60,445 nt of DNA, taken from Deltaproteobacteria bacterium (GTDB taxonomy: Bacteria > Myxococcota_A > Polyangia > Polyangiales > JADJMO01). The DNA lies in NCBI GenBank assembly GCA_022843175.1, contig JALHOE010000029.1, positions 1 through 60,445 on the forward strand, in the 5' to 3' direction. The notes beneath the pieces were generated by a model. The model did no database searches and was not told where the DNA came from. It worked only from the letters and a program-made list of their open reading frames with translations. Below are positions 15,808-24,912 of this stretch, one piece after another. Numbering within the stretch: position 1 is the first letter of the stretch; each line of letters starts with the position of its first letter. The translations under genes were made by a program, and so were the position numbers.

Positions 15808-16053
15808 ACGCCAAGCTCACCGCCTTTGCGGCGGGAGCGGGAGGAGCCAGCTCGTGTGATCGACGTGGTGACCACTCGCGGGGGATAGGAGTTCGAAGCG
15901 TCTGTAGGGGCTTCCAGTGGGCGAGTTGACATTCGAGGGCACACCCGCCGAGCTCGTTACCAAGCACTCGACTACTTGGCGGCGTACGTCGGACGGTGAT
16001 TCTCACGGCGGACGAGACGGGCAATGGGCGCGTCCTCGTTCTACGCTCATCGA
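15808..16053. other. Intergenic region, no confident gene
   Basis: About 246 bases. A 46-codon GTG frame (15917-16057) contains 'GELTFEGTPAELVTKHS', faintly like the C-terminus of UvrA-type ATPases ('EGTPEE'). It ends in a 4-base overlap with the GTG of the following lipoprotein. Nothing else supports it as a gene. A short CCGC/GCGG hairpin follows the upstream stop but has no T tract. Confidence 0.25.
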
Positions 16054-17598
16054 GTGAAGGTTCGGCTCCTGGCGTTCGCGGTACCGATGGTGGTCATCGC
16101 ATGCGATGGCCGCTACGGCGACCGTGGCTACGAGGGCGATCCGGTCCCCGAACAAGTCGACAGCTCGGAACCAGCGCGGCCGGCCCCGCCGTCGTTTGAC
16201 AGCGGCACGTTCGACACGTTGTTACCGGAGGACATCGAGCCAGCGGACACGCGCGCGCCGGCAACCGTCTCGTCGCTGAAGTGCCTATGGTCGATGCAGA
16301 TCGCTACGCACAGCAACCCGATCTACAGCCCACCCGAGATCGCCGTCGACAAGACCGGCAACGTGTACGTTGCGGGCAGCTACTACGGACCGACGACATT
16401 TCCCGGTGGGGTCTCGAGCGGCGCGAAGAATGCGACGTATGTGCTCAAGCTCGCAGCGGATGGCACGCCGGTGTGGACCCGGACACTTGTCGCGAAAGCT
16501 CCGCCGGACTTCCCTCATGTCGACTTCGGCGGCATGGCGCTCGATGCGAGCGGCGTGGTGATCGCGGGCAGGACGAAGGGAACGGTCGATCCGGGAAGCG
16601 GAACGCTCAGCCCGGTCACCGAGGGCGCGTTCGTCGCGAAGTACGATACCGAGGGCAAACACCTCTGGAGCCTCAAGAGCAAGGGCGGAGGTGAGGCCTA
16701 TGCGCTCGGCGTCGCCGTCGACGGCAAGGGCGATATCACTGTCGTCGGGACCATCTACGGCCCAGTCGATTTTGGCCTCGGCCCGCTCGATTACCAGGGC
16801 GACTTCCCCTCGACCGGGCAACCCACGGATGGCTTCGTGCTGCGCCTCGACAGCGCTGGTAAGCCGCTGTGGAACAAGCGCTACGGCGACCGCACCAGTC
16901 AGGTCTTGAGCTCTGTCGCGAGCGCGCCCGACGACGGCGTCGTGTTCTTCGGCGGGGGCAATGGCTTCAGCGACTTTGGCGGCGGCGCGCTCGGTGTCGG
17001 CGACTCCTCGAGTCAATATTTGGTGCGTCTCGACGCCAAGGGTGGTCACGTCTTCAGTCGCCTGCTCGTATCGCACGGCTACGTTGCGCGCGCGGCGTTC
17101 ACCGCGAGCGGCGACATCGTCGTCGCCGGCAGCGGACGACACCCCGTTGCGCTCGGTGGGCCTGTGTTGAAGCCAGCTGGCGGCATCGACGGATGGATCG
17201 CGAGATACGACGGCAAGGGCACGCAGCTCGGGGCGGCACTGTTCGGTGGCGTCGCCGACGATTGGTCGGGTGGTCTCGCGGTTCGCGGTGACGGAGTCAC
17301 GTTGGTCGTGGGGACACTCTCCGATCAAGCGACCATCGCCGGTAGCGCGATCGTTGGCGGGGGCGCCGCGGACGCACTCCTTCTCGAGGTCGCCGCGGAC
17401 GGCTCCGTCACCCGCGCGCACCGATTCGGAGACCACCGCGACCAGCACGCCAACTCGATCGCGCTCGCGCCGGACGGAAAGCACTTCTATTGGCTCGGAA
17501 CGTTCACCGGTTCCATCGACCTCGGCGCGGGGCCGCTCGCCGGTGCGAAGTCGCCGACCGAAGCGCCATTTGTCTTCATCGCGAAGTGCCCGCTGTAG
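16054..17598 (+). CDS. Lipoprotein with propeller-like repeats
   Basis: 514 residues from a GTG chosen because it gives a compact lipoprotein signal 'MKVRLLAFAVPMVVIAC' (C17). An ATG at 16024 would add ten residues. The body repeats units of about 50 residues such as 'IAVDKTGNVYVAGSYYGPTT', 'VAVDGKGDITVVGTIYGPVD' and 'IALAPDGKHFYWLGTFTGSI', each with 'DFG' or 'DLG' and 'GPL', typical of SBBP-type beta-propeller lipoproteins of myxobacteria. Likely exposed on the outer membrane, binding an unknown partner. Confidence 0.8.
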   Translation: MKVRLLAFAVPMVVIACDGRYGDRGYEGDPVPEQVDSSEPARPAPPSFDSGTFDTLLPEDIEPADTRAPATVSSLKCLWSMQIATHSNPIYSPPEIAVDKTGNVYVAGSYYGPTTFPGGVSSGAKNATYVLKLAADGTPVWTRTLVAKAPPDFPHVDFGGMALDASGVVIAGRTKGTVDPGSGTLSPVTEGAFVAKYDTEGKHLWSLKSKGGGEAYALGVAVDGKGDITVVGTIYGPVDFGLGPLDYQGDFPSTGQPTDGFVLRLDSAGKPLWNKRYGDRTSQVLSSVASAPDDGVVFFGGGNGFSDFGGGALGVGDSSSQYLVRLDAKGGHVFSRLLVSHGYVARAAFTASGDIVVAGSGRHPVALGGPVLKPAGGIDGWIARYDGKGTQLGAALFGGVADDWSGGLAVRGDGVTLVVGTLSDQATIAGSAIVGGGAADALLLEVAADGSVTRAHRFGDHRDQHANSIALAPDGKHFYWLGTFTGSIDLGAGPLAGAKSPTEAPFVFIAKCPL

Positions 17599-17730
17599 TG
17601 CTGCGCCGTGACCGGCAAGTCCCCCCACGTCACCAACACGCTGCCGTGCAGACGCTTCGAACTCCTGCCCCCGACGGGTAGACCCACTCACCGCAGCGTC
17701 GTAGTCCGCCGACCCTGATGCCTCTTCGCG

Positions 17731-19275
17731 CTAGCTCTCGAGCGCGGCGAGGAACGGGTTCAAGTAGTCGGGCGAGCGCTCGACCACTCCGGCGTAGCCC
17801 TTGCCGCCGGTGCGCGTGCGCTTGACGTCGGCGAAGACGCCCTCGCTGATCGACTGCCAGATGCCCTTGCTCTGCACCTCTTCGAGGAGCTGGAGCGCCT
17901 CGTCGAGCACCTGTTGCGCGCGCAGCTCGACGATGCCGTCGGGGCGGAAGGCGATCTCCTCGCCGAGGTGGCGCGCGCTGCCGAAGGCGTAGCGCGCGGC
18001 CTTGAGCGAGAGGTAGCGGTCCATCAGCAGGGGGTTGTGCACGGCCTCGGAGAACATGCCGAGCAGCTGGATGGACTGCCCGGTCATCACGCCGACGAGG
18101 TTGAACATCATGTCGTGCACGTGCGACTGCATGATGTCGCCGGTCTTGAACTTGGTGGGCGGCATCCACTTGATCGGGTGCCGCGGGAAGATCTGCCGCA
18201 CCAGCTGCGCCTGCGCGAGCTCGTAGAGGAAGCTGTCCTCGAGGGCGGGGTTGATCTCGAACGCGTGTCCGAGGCCGAGCAGCTCGTCGGGGAGGCCCGC
18301 GTTGTGGGCGAAGGCTTCGTTGATCAGCTGCGAGGCGAGCACCGTGTGGGCGCGCTCCACCGCGTCGGCGGTGGTGAGGTAGTTGTCCTCGCCGGTGTTG
18401 ATGATGATGCCCGCGCGCTTGATGATCCGCCGCGACACATATTGGTCGACGAACGTGCGGCACATGTTGATGTCGCGGAAGAGGATGCCGTACATCGCGT
18501 CGTTGAGCAGCATGTCGAGCCGCTCGACGGCGGCCATCCACGCGATCTCGGCCATGCACAGGCCGCTCGAGTAGTTGGTCTGCATGACGTAGCGGTCGTG
18601 ACGGGCCGAGGCCTCGTCGAGCGCGCGGCGGATGATCCCGAAGTTGGCCTGGGTCGCGAACGTGCCGCCGAAGCCCTCGGTGGTGGGGCCGTCGGGCACG
18701 TAGTCGAGGAGCGACTGCGCCGTGGCGCGGATGACCGCGACGATGTCGGAGCCGGCGTAGGCGGCGGCCTTGGCCTGCAGCGCGTCGTCGTAGATGTTGC
18801 CGGTGGCGACGATGACGTATTTGAGCGGGGTGCCCGGCTGGGAGCTGCCGGGGTGCTTCTCGCGGAGCGCGCGCTTGGCGTCGACCGCGGCGTCGATGCG
18901 GGCGATCGCCGCGGCCACCTCGGGCGCGAGGGCGCGCTCGGCGCTCTCGCGGCTGCCCTCGGGCAGGGGCTCCTGTCCGAACGCGAGACGCTCGGCGGTC
19001 TCCTGCACGGTGCCCCCGTGGGCCGCCATGGCGCGCCCGAGCGCGAGACACGCGCCGTCGCCGAGGACCCCGAGTTGGCTCAAGCGGTCGACGAGCCGAT
19101 TCACCAGCGGCACGCCCTGGTCGTCGGTGCCCTCGACGCCGAGCGCGCGGAGCGTGACGCGCTCGACGCCGACGGTGGTGTGGCGGTCGATGTAGCGCTG
19201 GACGTCGGCGGCGACCGACGCGGCGAGCTCGCGACAGCGCGCGACCTTCGCTTCGTCGACGGGGACACGGGCCAT
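17731..19275 (-). CDS. kamD: Lysine 5,6-aminomutase alpha subunit
   Basis: 514 residues, the normal length. Signature blocks are 'GTPLKYVIVATGNIYDDA', 'AVIRATAQSLLDYVPDGPTT', 'EGFGGTFATQANFGIIRRAL' and 'YVMQTNYSSGLCMAEIAWMA'. The alpha subunit forms the TIM barrel of the B12- and PLP-dependent enzyme that shifts the terminal amino group of beta-lysine or D-lysine during lysine fermentation. The beta subunit, which carries the PLP Lys and the cobalamin domain, is not in this window, nor are other kam genes. The start is set at 'MARVPVDEAK'; an earlier in-frame ATG gives an unrelated extension. Confidence 0.9.
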   Translation of the reverse strand: MARVPVDEAKVARCRELAASVAADVQRYIDRHTTVGVERVTLRALGVEGTDDQGVPLVNRLVDRLSQLGVLGDGACLALGRAMAAHGGTVQETAERLAFGQEPLPEGSRESAERALAPEVAAAIARIDAAVDAKRALREKHPGSSQPGTPLKYVIVATGNIYDDALQAKAAAYAGSDIVAVIRATAQSLLDYVPDGPTTEGFGGTFATQANFGIIRRALDEASARHDRYVMQTNYSSGLCMAEIAWMAAVERLDMLLNDAMYGILFRDINMCRTFVDQYVSRRIIKRAGIIINTGEDNYLTTADAVERAHTVLASQLINEAFAHNAGLPDELLGLGHAFEINPALEDSFLYELAQAQLVRQIFPRHPIKWMPPTKFKTGDIMQSHVHDMMFNLVGVMTGQSIQLLGMFSEAVHNPLLMDRYLSLKAARYAFGSARHLGEEIAFRPDGIVELRAQQVLDEALQLLEEVQSKGIWQSISEGVFADVKRTRTGGKGYAGVVERSPDYLNPFLAALES

Positions 19276-19330
19276 CGCGAGAGGAGTAGTCGTCTCCCCG
19301 CGACGCGACAAGCGCGTGTATCCTCGCCCG

Positions 19331-20932
19331 GTGACCGAGCGGGGCCACGAATTGAGGCGCGAGTGGGTGCAGCCCATTCTTCTGCTCACGACGGTGGCCG
19401 GCGCCGCGTTCGCGCTGGTCTACGTGCTCGATCACTACGTCACGGGCGGCGCGACGCGCCCCTCGAGCACCGGGCCGGTCGATCGCTACCTCAATTTCGA
19501 TCACAGCCACATCACCGACGCCGTCAGCTCGCTCGGCGGGATGATCGCGGCCGTCCTCGGCATCGTCATCACGGTCGTCAGCATCGTCGTGCAGCTCTCC
19601 GCCGAGCGCCACGCCGGCGTCACGACGATGTTCTTCCGCGATCGCACCAACATCGCGGTGATGGCGTTCTACGTCATCGCCTGCGTGTGCGGCGTGTGGA
19701 CGAGCATGTCGATCCACGAGAACTTCGTCCCCCACGCCACGCTGGTGGCGATGATGGTGGTGTGCACCATCGGCCTCGTCGCGATGGCCCCCTACTTCGC
19801 CTACGTGTTCCGCTTCCTCGAGCCGCAGAACATCATCGACCGCATCCGCCGCGACTCGGTCACCGCCGCCAAACACGGCATGCACGAGAAGGAGAAGAGC
19901 AAGCGGGACGCCGCGCAGGCCAAGCTGATGGGCGGCATGGCCGAGCTCACCGACCTCACCAGCAACTCCATCTCGGGCAAGGACAAGATCATCGCGAGCC
20001 GCGCGGTCGACGCGCTCCGGGAGCTCGCGGTCGACTACGTGAAGCGAAAGCCCGACGCCGCGCGCGAGTGGTTCTCCATCGGCGGAGACATCAAGGACAA
20101 CCCCGACTTCGTCGCCATGGCCCCCGAGTCGCTCGAGGATCTCGAGCAGCGGCGCACCTGGGTCGAGTGGAAGATCATGCGGCAGTACCTCGGCATCTAC
20201 AACGAGGCGCTCCCGGTGATGAAGGACATCAACTACCTCATCGCCATCGATACCCGCTACCTGGGCGAGGCCGCGCTCGCGGCGAAGGACGACGAGCTGC
20301 TCACGCTCGTCACCTGGTTCATGAACTCCTACCTGCGGGCCACGCTCAACGCGAAGGACGTCCGCACCGCCTACAACATCCTCAATCAGTACCGCTTGCT
20401 CATCGAGGCGATGCTCCGCGCGGGCCACGGCACCGCGGCCGTCGGGGCGATCGGCCACATGAAGTACTACGGGCACGTGTCGTTCAACATGAGCCTCTCG
20501 TTCGTGACCGAGACGGTCGCCTACGACGTGTGCGCGCTCGTCGAGCTGGCCCACGAGCTCGGGCTCCCGCAAGAGGAGCAGCTGCTCCGCGCGTTCCTCG
20601 ATCTCGACCGCTCGGCCGAGGAGCGCGGTCAGGAGCAGGCGCTCAAGGGCGTGCGCAAGGCGCAGGTGAAGCTCGCGGCGTACTACCTCACGGTCGGCGA
20701 GCCGCAGAAGGCGCAGCGGATCCGCGAGGACATGGAGCAGGAGCCGCGCGAGCGCCTCAAGGCGATCCGCGACGAGCTCGAGCGCGTCGAGTCCAAGGAC
20801 TTCTGGGAGATCATCGATCGCGGTCGCAACTTCGAGTACATGCCGCCGGAGCAGAAGGCGCGTATGCGCGAGTTCTTCAGCTTCATCGACGAGCGCGCCA
20901 CGCCGCGGCCGGCTGTCGTCAACGAGGCCTGA
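19331..20932 (+). CDS. DUF2254-like membrane protein
   Basis: 533 residues from a GTG at 19331; another GTG lies five codons earlier, and neither has a clear ribosome site. Four membrane helices occupy about residues 15-35, 70-95, 115-135 and 140-165. The segment 'SSLGGMIAAVLGIVITVVSIVVQLSAER' resembles the DUF2254 core. The long C-terminal soluble part is helical, with 'MAELTDLTSNSISGKDKI' and 'ALKGVRKAQVKLAAYYL' suggesting TPR-like repeats. Function unknown. It diverges from kamD across about 55 bases and is followed directly by a small membrane protein gene. Confidence 0.72.
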   Translation: MTERGHELRREWVQPILLLTTVAGAAFALVYVLDHYVTGGATRPSSTGPVDRYLNFDHSHITDAVSSLGGMIAAVLGIVITVVSIVVQLSAERHAGVTTMFFRDRTNIAVMAFYVIACVCGVWTSMSIHENFVPHATLVAMMVVCTIGLVAMAPYFAYVFRFLEPQNIIDRIRRDSVTAAKHGMHEKEKSKRDAAQAKLMGGMAELTDLTSNSISGKDKIIASRAVDALRELAVDYVKRKPDAAREWFSIGGDIKDNPDFVAMAPESLEDLEQRRTWVEWKIMRQYLGIYNEALPVMKDINYLIAIDTRYLGEAALAAKDDELLTLVTWFMNSYLRATLNAKDVRTAYNILNQYRLLIEAMLRAGHGTAAVGAIGHMKYYGHVSFNMSLSFVTETVAYDVCALVELAHELGLPQEEQLLRAFLDLDRSAEERGQEQALKGVRKAQVKLAAYYLTVGEPQKAQRIREDMEQEPRERLKAIRDELERVESKDFWEIIDRGRNFEYMPPEQKARMREFFSFIDERATPRPAVVNEA

Positions 20933-21337
20933 GTGGCGCTAATCAGCGGCTGGCTCGCGGCGGCGTTGATCCTCCTCGCGGCGTCGATCCCGCTGCTCTA
21001 CCGAGCGCGTAACCACAAGCGCGCGTCGATCGAGTCGCCGTCGATCCGCGGGCACGTGCTGCTCGGGCTCGCCACCTCGCTCACCGCGTTCCTCCACACC
21101 GGCCTGGTGCTGCCCGAGCTCGGCTCCGAGGCGGCGGTCTCGGGGGGCGCGTACGGCTTCCTGGTCGGCGCCCTCGCGTTCCTGGTGATGGTCGCCCACG
21201 GCGGCCTCGGCCTCGGCCTCCGCAACCCCAAGCTCCGCGACCGCGCGGAGCGCCGGCGCCGGCACGCGACGACGGCGGTGTTGCTGGTGACGCTGGTGGC
21301 GGTGCACGTGTTTTTGCTGCGGCGCGGCGTGAAGTAG
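20933..21337 (+). CDS. Small four-helix membrane protein
   Basis: 134 residues beginning with GTG directly after the previous TGA, so the pair is coupled. Four hydrophobic segments lie near residues 5-22, 42-60, 72-95 and 110-128. His residues sit in or beside three of them ('GHVLLGLATSLTAFLHTG', 'VMVAHGGLGLG', 'VAVHVFLL'). This resembles b-type haem membrane proteins (b561 or DUF4405-like), but haem binding is inference. It probably works with the upstream DUF2254-like protein. Confidence 0.65.
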   Translation: MALISGWLAAALILLAASIPLLYRARNHKRASIESPSIRGHVLLGLATSLTAFLHTGLVLPELGSEAAVSGGAYGFLVGALAFLVMVAHGGLGLGLRNPKLRDRAERRRRHATTAVLLVTLVAVHVFLLRRGVK

Positions 21338-21417
21338 GTGTCCGAATTCGCCGACGGTCGCTCCGCCAGGCGCATTTGGCGATTCGTCCGGGGCGGCGAT
21401 CGTGCTAGCGCCGATTC

Positions 21418-22085
21418 ATGAGCCGCTGCCTTCGCATCGCCGTCCTCGCCGCCGTCACGACCGCCGGGACCAGCGCCCTCGCCGCCGACGGTACGCCCGC
21501 CGCTCCGCCGAAGAACTTCGCGCCGCTCATCGGGGCGAACCTCGGCGCCATCGCCACCGGCGATCACCTCGGACCGGGGCTCGCCATCGGCATCCAGGGA
21601 GCCTTCCGCAAGCGCTTCGGTGCGTGGGCGTCGTCGCCGGCCTCCGCCCCCACTACGAGCGCTACGGCCTCGGCAAGTCCGAGGACAAGAACTGCCTCGG
21701 CCAGACCGTTCCCGTCTGCAACAACGTGTCGGTCTACCGTTCGAACAACACCGCCCACGCGCTCGGCGCCGAGATTCCGATCAAGCTCGAGTACCACACC
21801 GAGCACGACTGGATTCCGTTCATCGGCATCGGCCCCGGCGTGATCTGGATGAGCGCCACCGAGAAGGCCCAGGGGCTCGTCCCGCGGACCGAGGCGGTCG
21901 AGGCCAGCGCGTCGAAGACCTTCTTCGCCTTCTCCGCGTTCCTCGGCCTCGGCGTCCCGATCGGCGAGCACGGCAGCTTCACCATGCTCGGGGGCTACCG
22001 CTTCGCGCCCACCGTCGACGTCCCCGGCGGCGCCGAGTCGCTCCGCGGCGCCATCGGCTCCATCGGCTACATGCACGCGCTCTAG
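21418..22085 (+). pseudogene. Outer-membrane beta-barrel protein, frameshifted
   Basis: Two frames together give one barrel protein of about 222 residues. Frame one supplies a signal peptide ('MSRCLRIAVLAAVTTAGTSA', with cleavage near 'ALAADG') and strands up to 'AIGIQGAFRKRFG'. The next frame continues with 'GVVAGLRPHYERYGLGKSED' to a proper barrel end '...GSIGYMHAL'. The switch is at about 21615-21630 and equals loss of one base. It is a true pseudogene, a sequencing error, or less likely a programmed -1 shift. The stop shares CTAG with the converging reductase gene. Confidence 0.75.
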
Positions 22086-22891
22086 AACGTGCCGCGGTAG
22101 TACGCGAGCTGGCGGGCGTTCTTTCTGACGCGGGCTTCGAGCTCGTGGGCCTCGTCGTCGCTCAGCGGCGCGATCGTCTCGACGTTCGCGGCGACCTCGG
22201 CCGGTGACGAGCAGCCGACGATCAGCACGTCGGCTGCCGAGCGGAGCGCCCAGCCGAGGAGCTGCTTCGGCGAGAGCCCGGCGCGCGTGAGCATGCCGCC
22301 CCCCATCACCTTCATGCCGACCACGGAGATCCCGCGCGCGTGCGCCGCGGGGAGCACGCGGTCCAGGAAGCCGCCGATCACGCTCTCGACGACGTTCACC
22401 GGCAGCAGCACGGTCTCCACCGGCAGCTCATCGATCGCGCGCAGCAGCACGTCGGGGTCGTGGTGGCCGGTGACGCCGATGTGGCTGACGGTGCCCGCGT
22501 CGCGCGCCTCGAGGAACGCGTCGAGCGCGCCGCCACGCCGCGTGATCGCGGCGAGGTCCTCCTCGGTGCGCACGTCGTGGATCTGCCATAGGTCGAGGCG
22601 CGACACCTTCATGTTGGCGAGCGTCGTCGCCAGATCGCGCCGCGCACCCGCGGCGCTCCGCGACGCCGACTTGCTGCAGACGAACGCGCGCTCGCGATCC
22701 GCGTGCGGCCACACCAGGCCGTGGTACCGCTCGGAGCCGTCGTAGGCGCGCGCGCAGTCGAAGTACCCGACGCCGCGATCGATCGCCGCGCGGATGACCG
22801 CGGTCGCCTCCGCGTCGCGTCCCTGTGTGCGCAGCACGCCCTCGCCGCCGAGGCCGATGCGGCGCATATCCGCGAGAAGACGTGGCTTCAT
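22082..22891 (-). CDS. Aldo/keto reductase
   Basis: 269 residues with the aldo/keto reductase tetrad at D45 and Y50 ('YFDCARAYDGSERYHG'), K74 ('VCSKSA') and H105 ('WQIHDVR'). The cofactor-side motif is 'ADVLIVGCSSPAEVAANV'. It would reduce carbonyls with NADPH. The shape (269 residues, 'GLGGEGVLRTQGRD' at the start) fits the YhdN/putative-oxidoreductase branch. It is not linked to any pathway here. It diverges from recJ by 50 bases. Confidence 0.9.
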   Translation of the reverse strand: MKPRLLADMRRIGLGGEGVLRTQGRDAEATAVIRAAIDRGVGYFDCARAYDGSERYHGLVWPHADRERAFVCSKSASRSAAGARRDLATTLANMKVSRLDLWQIHDVRTEEDLAAITRRGGALDAFLEARDAGTVSHIGVTGHHDPDVLLRAIDELPVETVLLPVNVVESVIGGFLDRVLPAAHARGISVVGMKVMGGGMLTRAGLSPKQLLGWALRSAADVLIVGCSSPAEVAANVETIAPLSDDEAHELEARVRKNARQLAYYRGTF

Positions 22892-22941
22892 CGCGCGAGT
22901 CTAAATCAACCTTTCATCGCCGAGCGCTCCCGTGTTAACCG

Positions 22942-24621
22942 ATGCTCGTGCAGCGCGCGCCCGCAAATCCGGCGAGACTGCGCGAGGCGCTCGGGCTCAC
23001 CCACACGATCTCCGCGTTCCTCGCCGCGCGCGGCCACGACGATCCCGCGGTCACGCGTCGTTGGCTCGATCCGCGGCTGAGCGATCTCACCGCGCCCGAC
23101 GCGATGATCGACCGCGACGCCGCCGCCGCCCGCATCGCCGACGCCGTCCGGCGCAAGGAGCGGGTGGTCGTCTTCGGCGACTACGACGTCGACGGCATCA
23201 CCAGCTGCGCGATCGTCACGTCGGCGATCCGCGCGCTCGGCGGCGACGCGACGCCGCTCCTCGCTTCGCGCTTCGACGGCGGCTACGGCTTCTCCGACCG
23301 CGCGCTCGAGCGCGTGAAGGCGCTCTCCCCGTCGCTGCTCATCACCTGCGACTGCGGGTCGAGCGATCATGAGCGCTTGGCGCGCCTCGGCGACATCGAC
23401 GCGATCGTCATCGACCACCACCTCGTGCCGCCCGAGCCGCTCCCGGTGCTCGCGTTCCTCAACCCGCACCGGCCCGAGTGCGGCTTCCCCTACAAGGGCC
23501 TCGCGTCGTGCGGGCTCGCGCTCTCGGTCGCCGCTGCCGTCCGCGCCAAGCTCGGGGTCGCGCTCGATCTCAGGCCGCTCCTCGACCTGGTCGCCCTCGG
23601 CACCGTCGCCGATGTCGCGCCGCTCGACGGAGACAACCGCGCTCTGGTGCGTGCAGGCCTTGCGCGGATCGCCACGGCGCCGCGACCGGGCATCGAGGCG
23701 CTCGCCGAGCTGGCCGGCGTCAAGCCCGGCGTCGCGATCTCGGGTGAGGACGTCGGCTTCCGGTTCGCACCCCGCATCAACGCCCCCGGTCGGCTCGGGG
23801 CGCCCGATCCGTCGCTGCAGCTCCTGCTCGCCACCGATCTGGTCGAGGCACGCGCACTTGCTGCGCGTCTCGAGCAAGATACGCGCGCTCGACGCGAGAT
23901 CGAGAAGGAGATCCTGAGGTCGGCGCTCGACCAGATCGCCGCGACCGGGCAGATCGAGCTCCCCGGCATCGTCGTGGCGGGCGAGGGGTGGAACCACGGC
24001 GTGGTCGGAATCGTCGCTGCGCGGCTGGTCGACCGCTTCGCCGTGCCGGTGATTGCGATCGGCCTCGACGGCGCCGAGGGCCGCGGCTCGGTGCGCGGCC
24101 CCGAGGGCTCGCGACTCTACGACGCGCTCGGTCGGTGTCGCGAGGCGCTGATCGGCTTCGGCGGACACCAAGCCGCCGCCGGTGTGCACGTTCGCGCCTC
24201 CGACGTGGAGAAGCTCCGCGAGCTCTTCGCGGTTGCGTGTGGCGCGCTGTCGGCCGAGCGGGGCTCGCACGTCCGCGGCTCGGTGGCGGCTACGCACGAC
24301 ACGCCGCTCGATCCGCGCGACGATCCCTGGGCCGTGGTCGTCGATTTGGAGCGGCTGGAGCCGTGCGGTCAGAGCAATCGCGCGCCGCAGCTGCTCATCG
24401 CGGGCGCCGAGGTGCTCAGCGCGCGAGAGATGAAGGGCGAGCACCTGCGCCTGGTGATCGCCCACGAGGGCCGCACGCTCGACGCGTTCGGCTACGGGCT
24501 CGCCAAGGATGCACCGCGTCCGCGCAGTCGCGTCGACTTGATTGGCCAGCTGCGCCGCGACGACTACCGAGGCCGCGGCGCGGTGGAGCTACGCATCTCG
24601 TCCATTCGCAACCGTGCGTAA
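22942..24621 (+). CDS. recJ: Single-stranded-DNA exonuclease RecJ
   Basis: 559 residues. All RecJ/DHH motifs are present: 'FGDYDVDGITS' (D80-G85), 'LLITCDCGSSDH', 'AIVIDHHLVPPEP', 'VALGTVADVAPLDGDN', and the DHHA1 motif 'IGFGGHQAAAGVHV'. Near the C-terminus is the OB-fold region with 'LEPCGQSNRAPQL'. It degrades ssDNA 5' to 3' in recombination and mismatch repair. The start is the ATG at 'MLVQRAPANP'; length matches the family (E. coli RecJ 577). It is followed by a long leader for the next gene. Confidence 0.94.
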   Translation: MLVQRAPANPARLREALGLTHTISAFLAARGHDDPAVTRRWLDPRLSDLTAPDAMIDRDAAAARIADAVRRKERVVVFGDYDVDGITSCAIVTSAIRALGGDATPLLASRFDGGYGFSDRALERVKALSPSLLITCDCGSSDHERLARLGDIDAIVIDHHLVPPEPLPVLAFLNPHRPECGFPYKGLASCGLALSVAAAVRAKLGVALDLRPLLDLVALGTVADVAPLDGDNRALVRAGLARIATAPRPGIEALAELAGVKPGVAISGEDVGFRFAPRINAPGRLGAPDPSLQLLLATDLVEARALAARLEQDTRARREIEKEILRSALDQIAATGQIELPGIVVAGEGWNHGVVGIVAARLVDRFAVPVIAIGLDGAEGRGSVRGPEGSRLYDALGRCREALIGFGGHQAAAGVHVRASDVEKLRELFAVACGALSAERGSHVRGSVAATHDTPLDPRDDPWAVVVDLERLEPCGQSNRAPQLLIAGAEVLSAREMKGEHLRLVIAHEGRTLDAFGYGLAKDAPRPRSRVDLIGQLRRDDYRGRGAVELRISSIRNRA

Positions 24622-24912
24622 GCGGCAGTACCGCTGACCCCGGATCGTCACCCCTGCGCAAAGCTGCGCCGTTGCCAAATGGTTCGGCGACCAAGACCGC
24701 TGCCCCCGCCGGGTTCGAAAGCGTGAGGGAGGGCGTCACTCGCCCGGGCGCGTTGCGCCCCTGGCATACGAAGGAATGCCGACTCGCTGCGTGTGTTTCC
24801 TACGGTACGGCCCCTGCATCACAAGCTCAACGAACTCGGTGAACGGACTCGTAACCCCGGAATCGGGTACCCGGGCCAATCCCCGAACCCCGCTATTACG
24901 GAGGAATTTCCC
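24622..24912 (+). promoter_or_regulatory. Long 5' leader region of the KGG-repeat gene
   Basis: About 291 bases without a gene. It holds small inverted repeats (GGCAT...ATGCC near 24762-24780 and the palindrome GGGTACCC near 24864) and ends in the strong ribosome site ACGGAGGAA before the ATG at 24913. The length and paired repeats are compatible with a regulated leader, but I cannot identify a riboswitch. A GGTTCGAA string near 24713 resembles a tRNA T-loop by chance; no tRNA fold is present. Confidence 0.3.

Noticed and set aside
15794-16024. 76-codon minus-strand frame between two lipoprotein genes
   Set aside because: No ribosome site, no motif and unusual Arg/Pro composition.
15917-16057. 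46-codon frame with 'FEGTPAELV', reminiscent of the UvrA C-terminus
   Set aside because: Too short and too weak a match; no ABC motifs and no start context.
17630-21012. Very long open frames (about 980 and 1030 codons) opposite or out of frame to kamD and the DUF2254-like gene
   Set aside because: Composition is Arg/Ala/Asp-rich low-complexity without motifs; they are GC-driven shadows of real genes that carry full family motifs.
24690-24790. tRNA-like GGGTTCGAA string
   Set aside because: No matching acceptor, D or anticodon stems around it.
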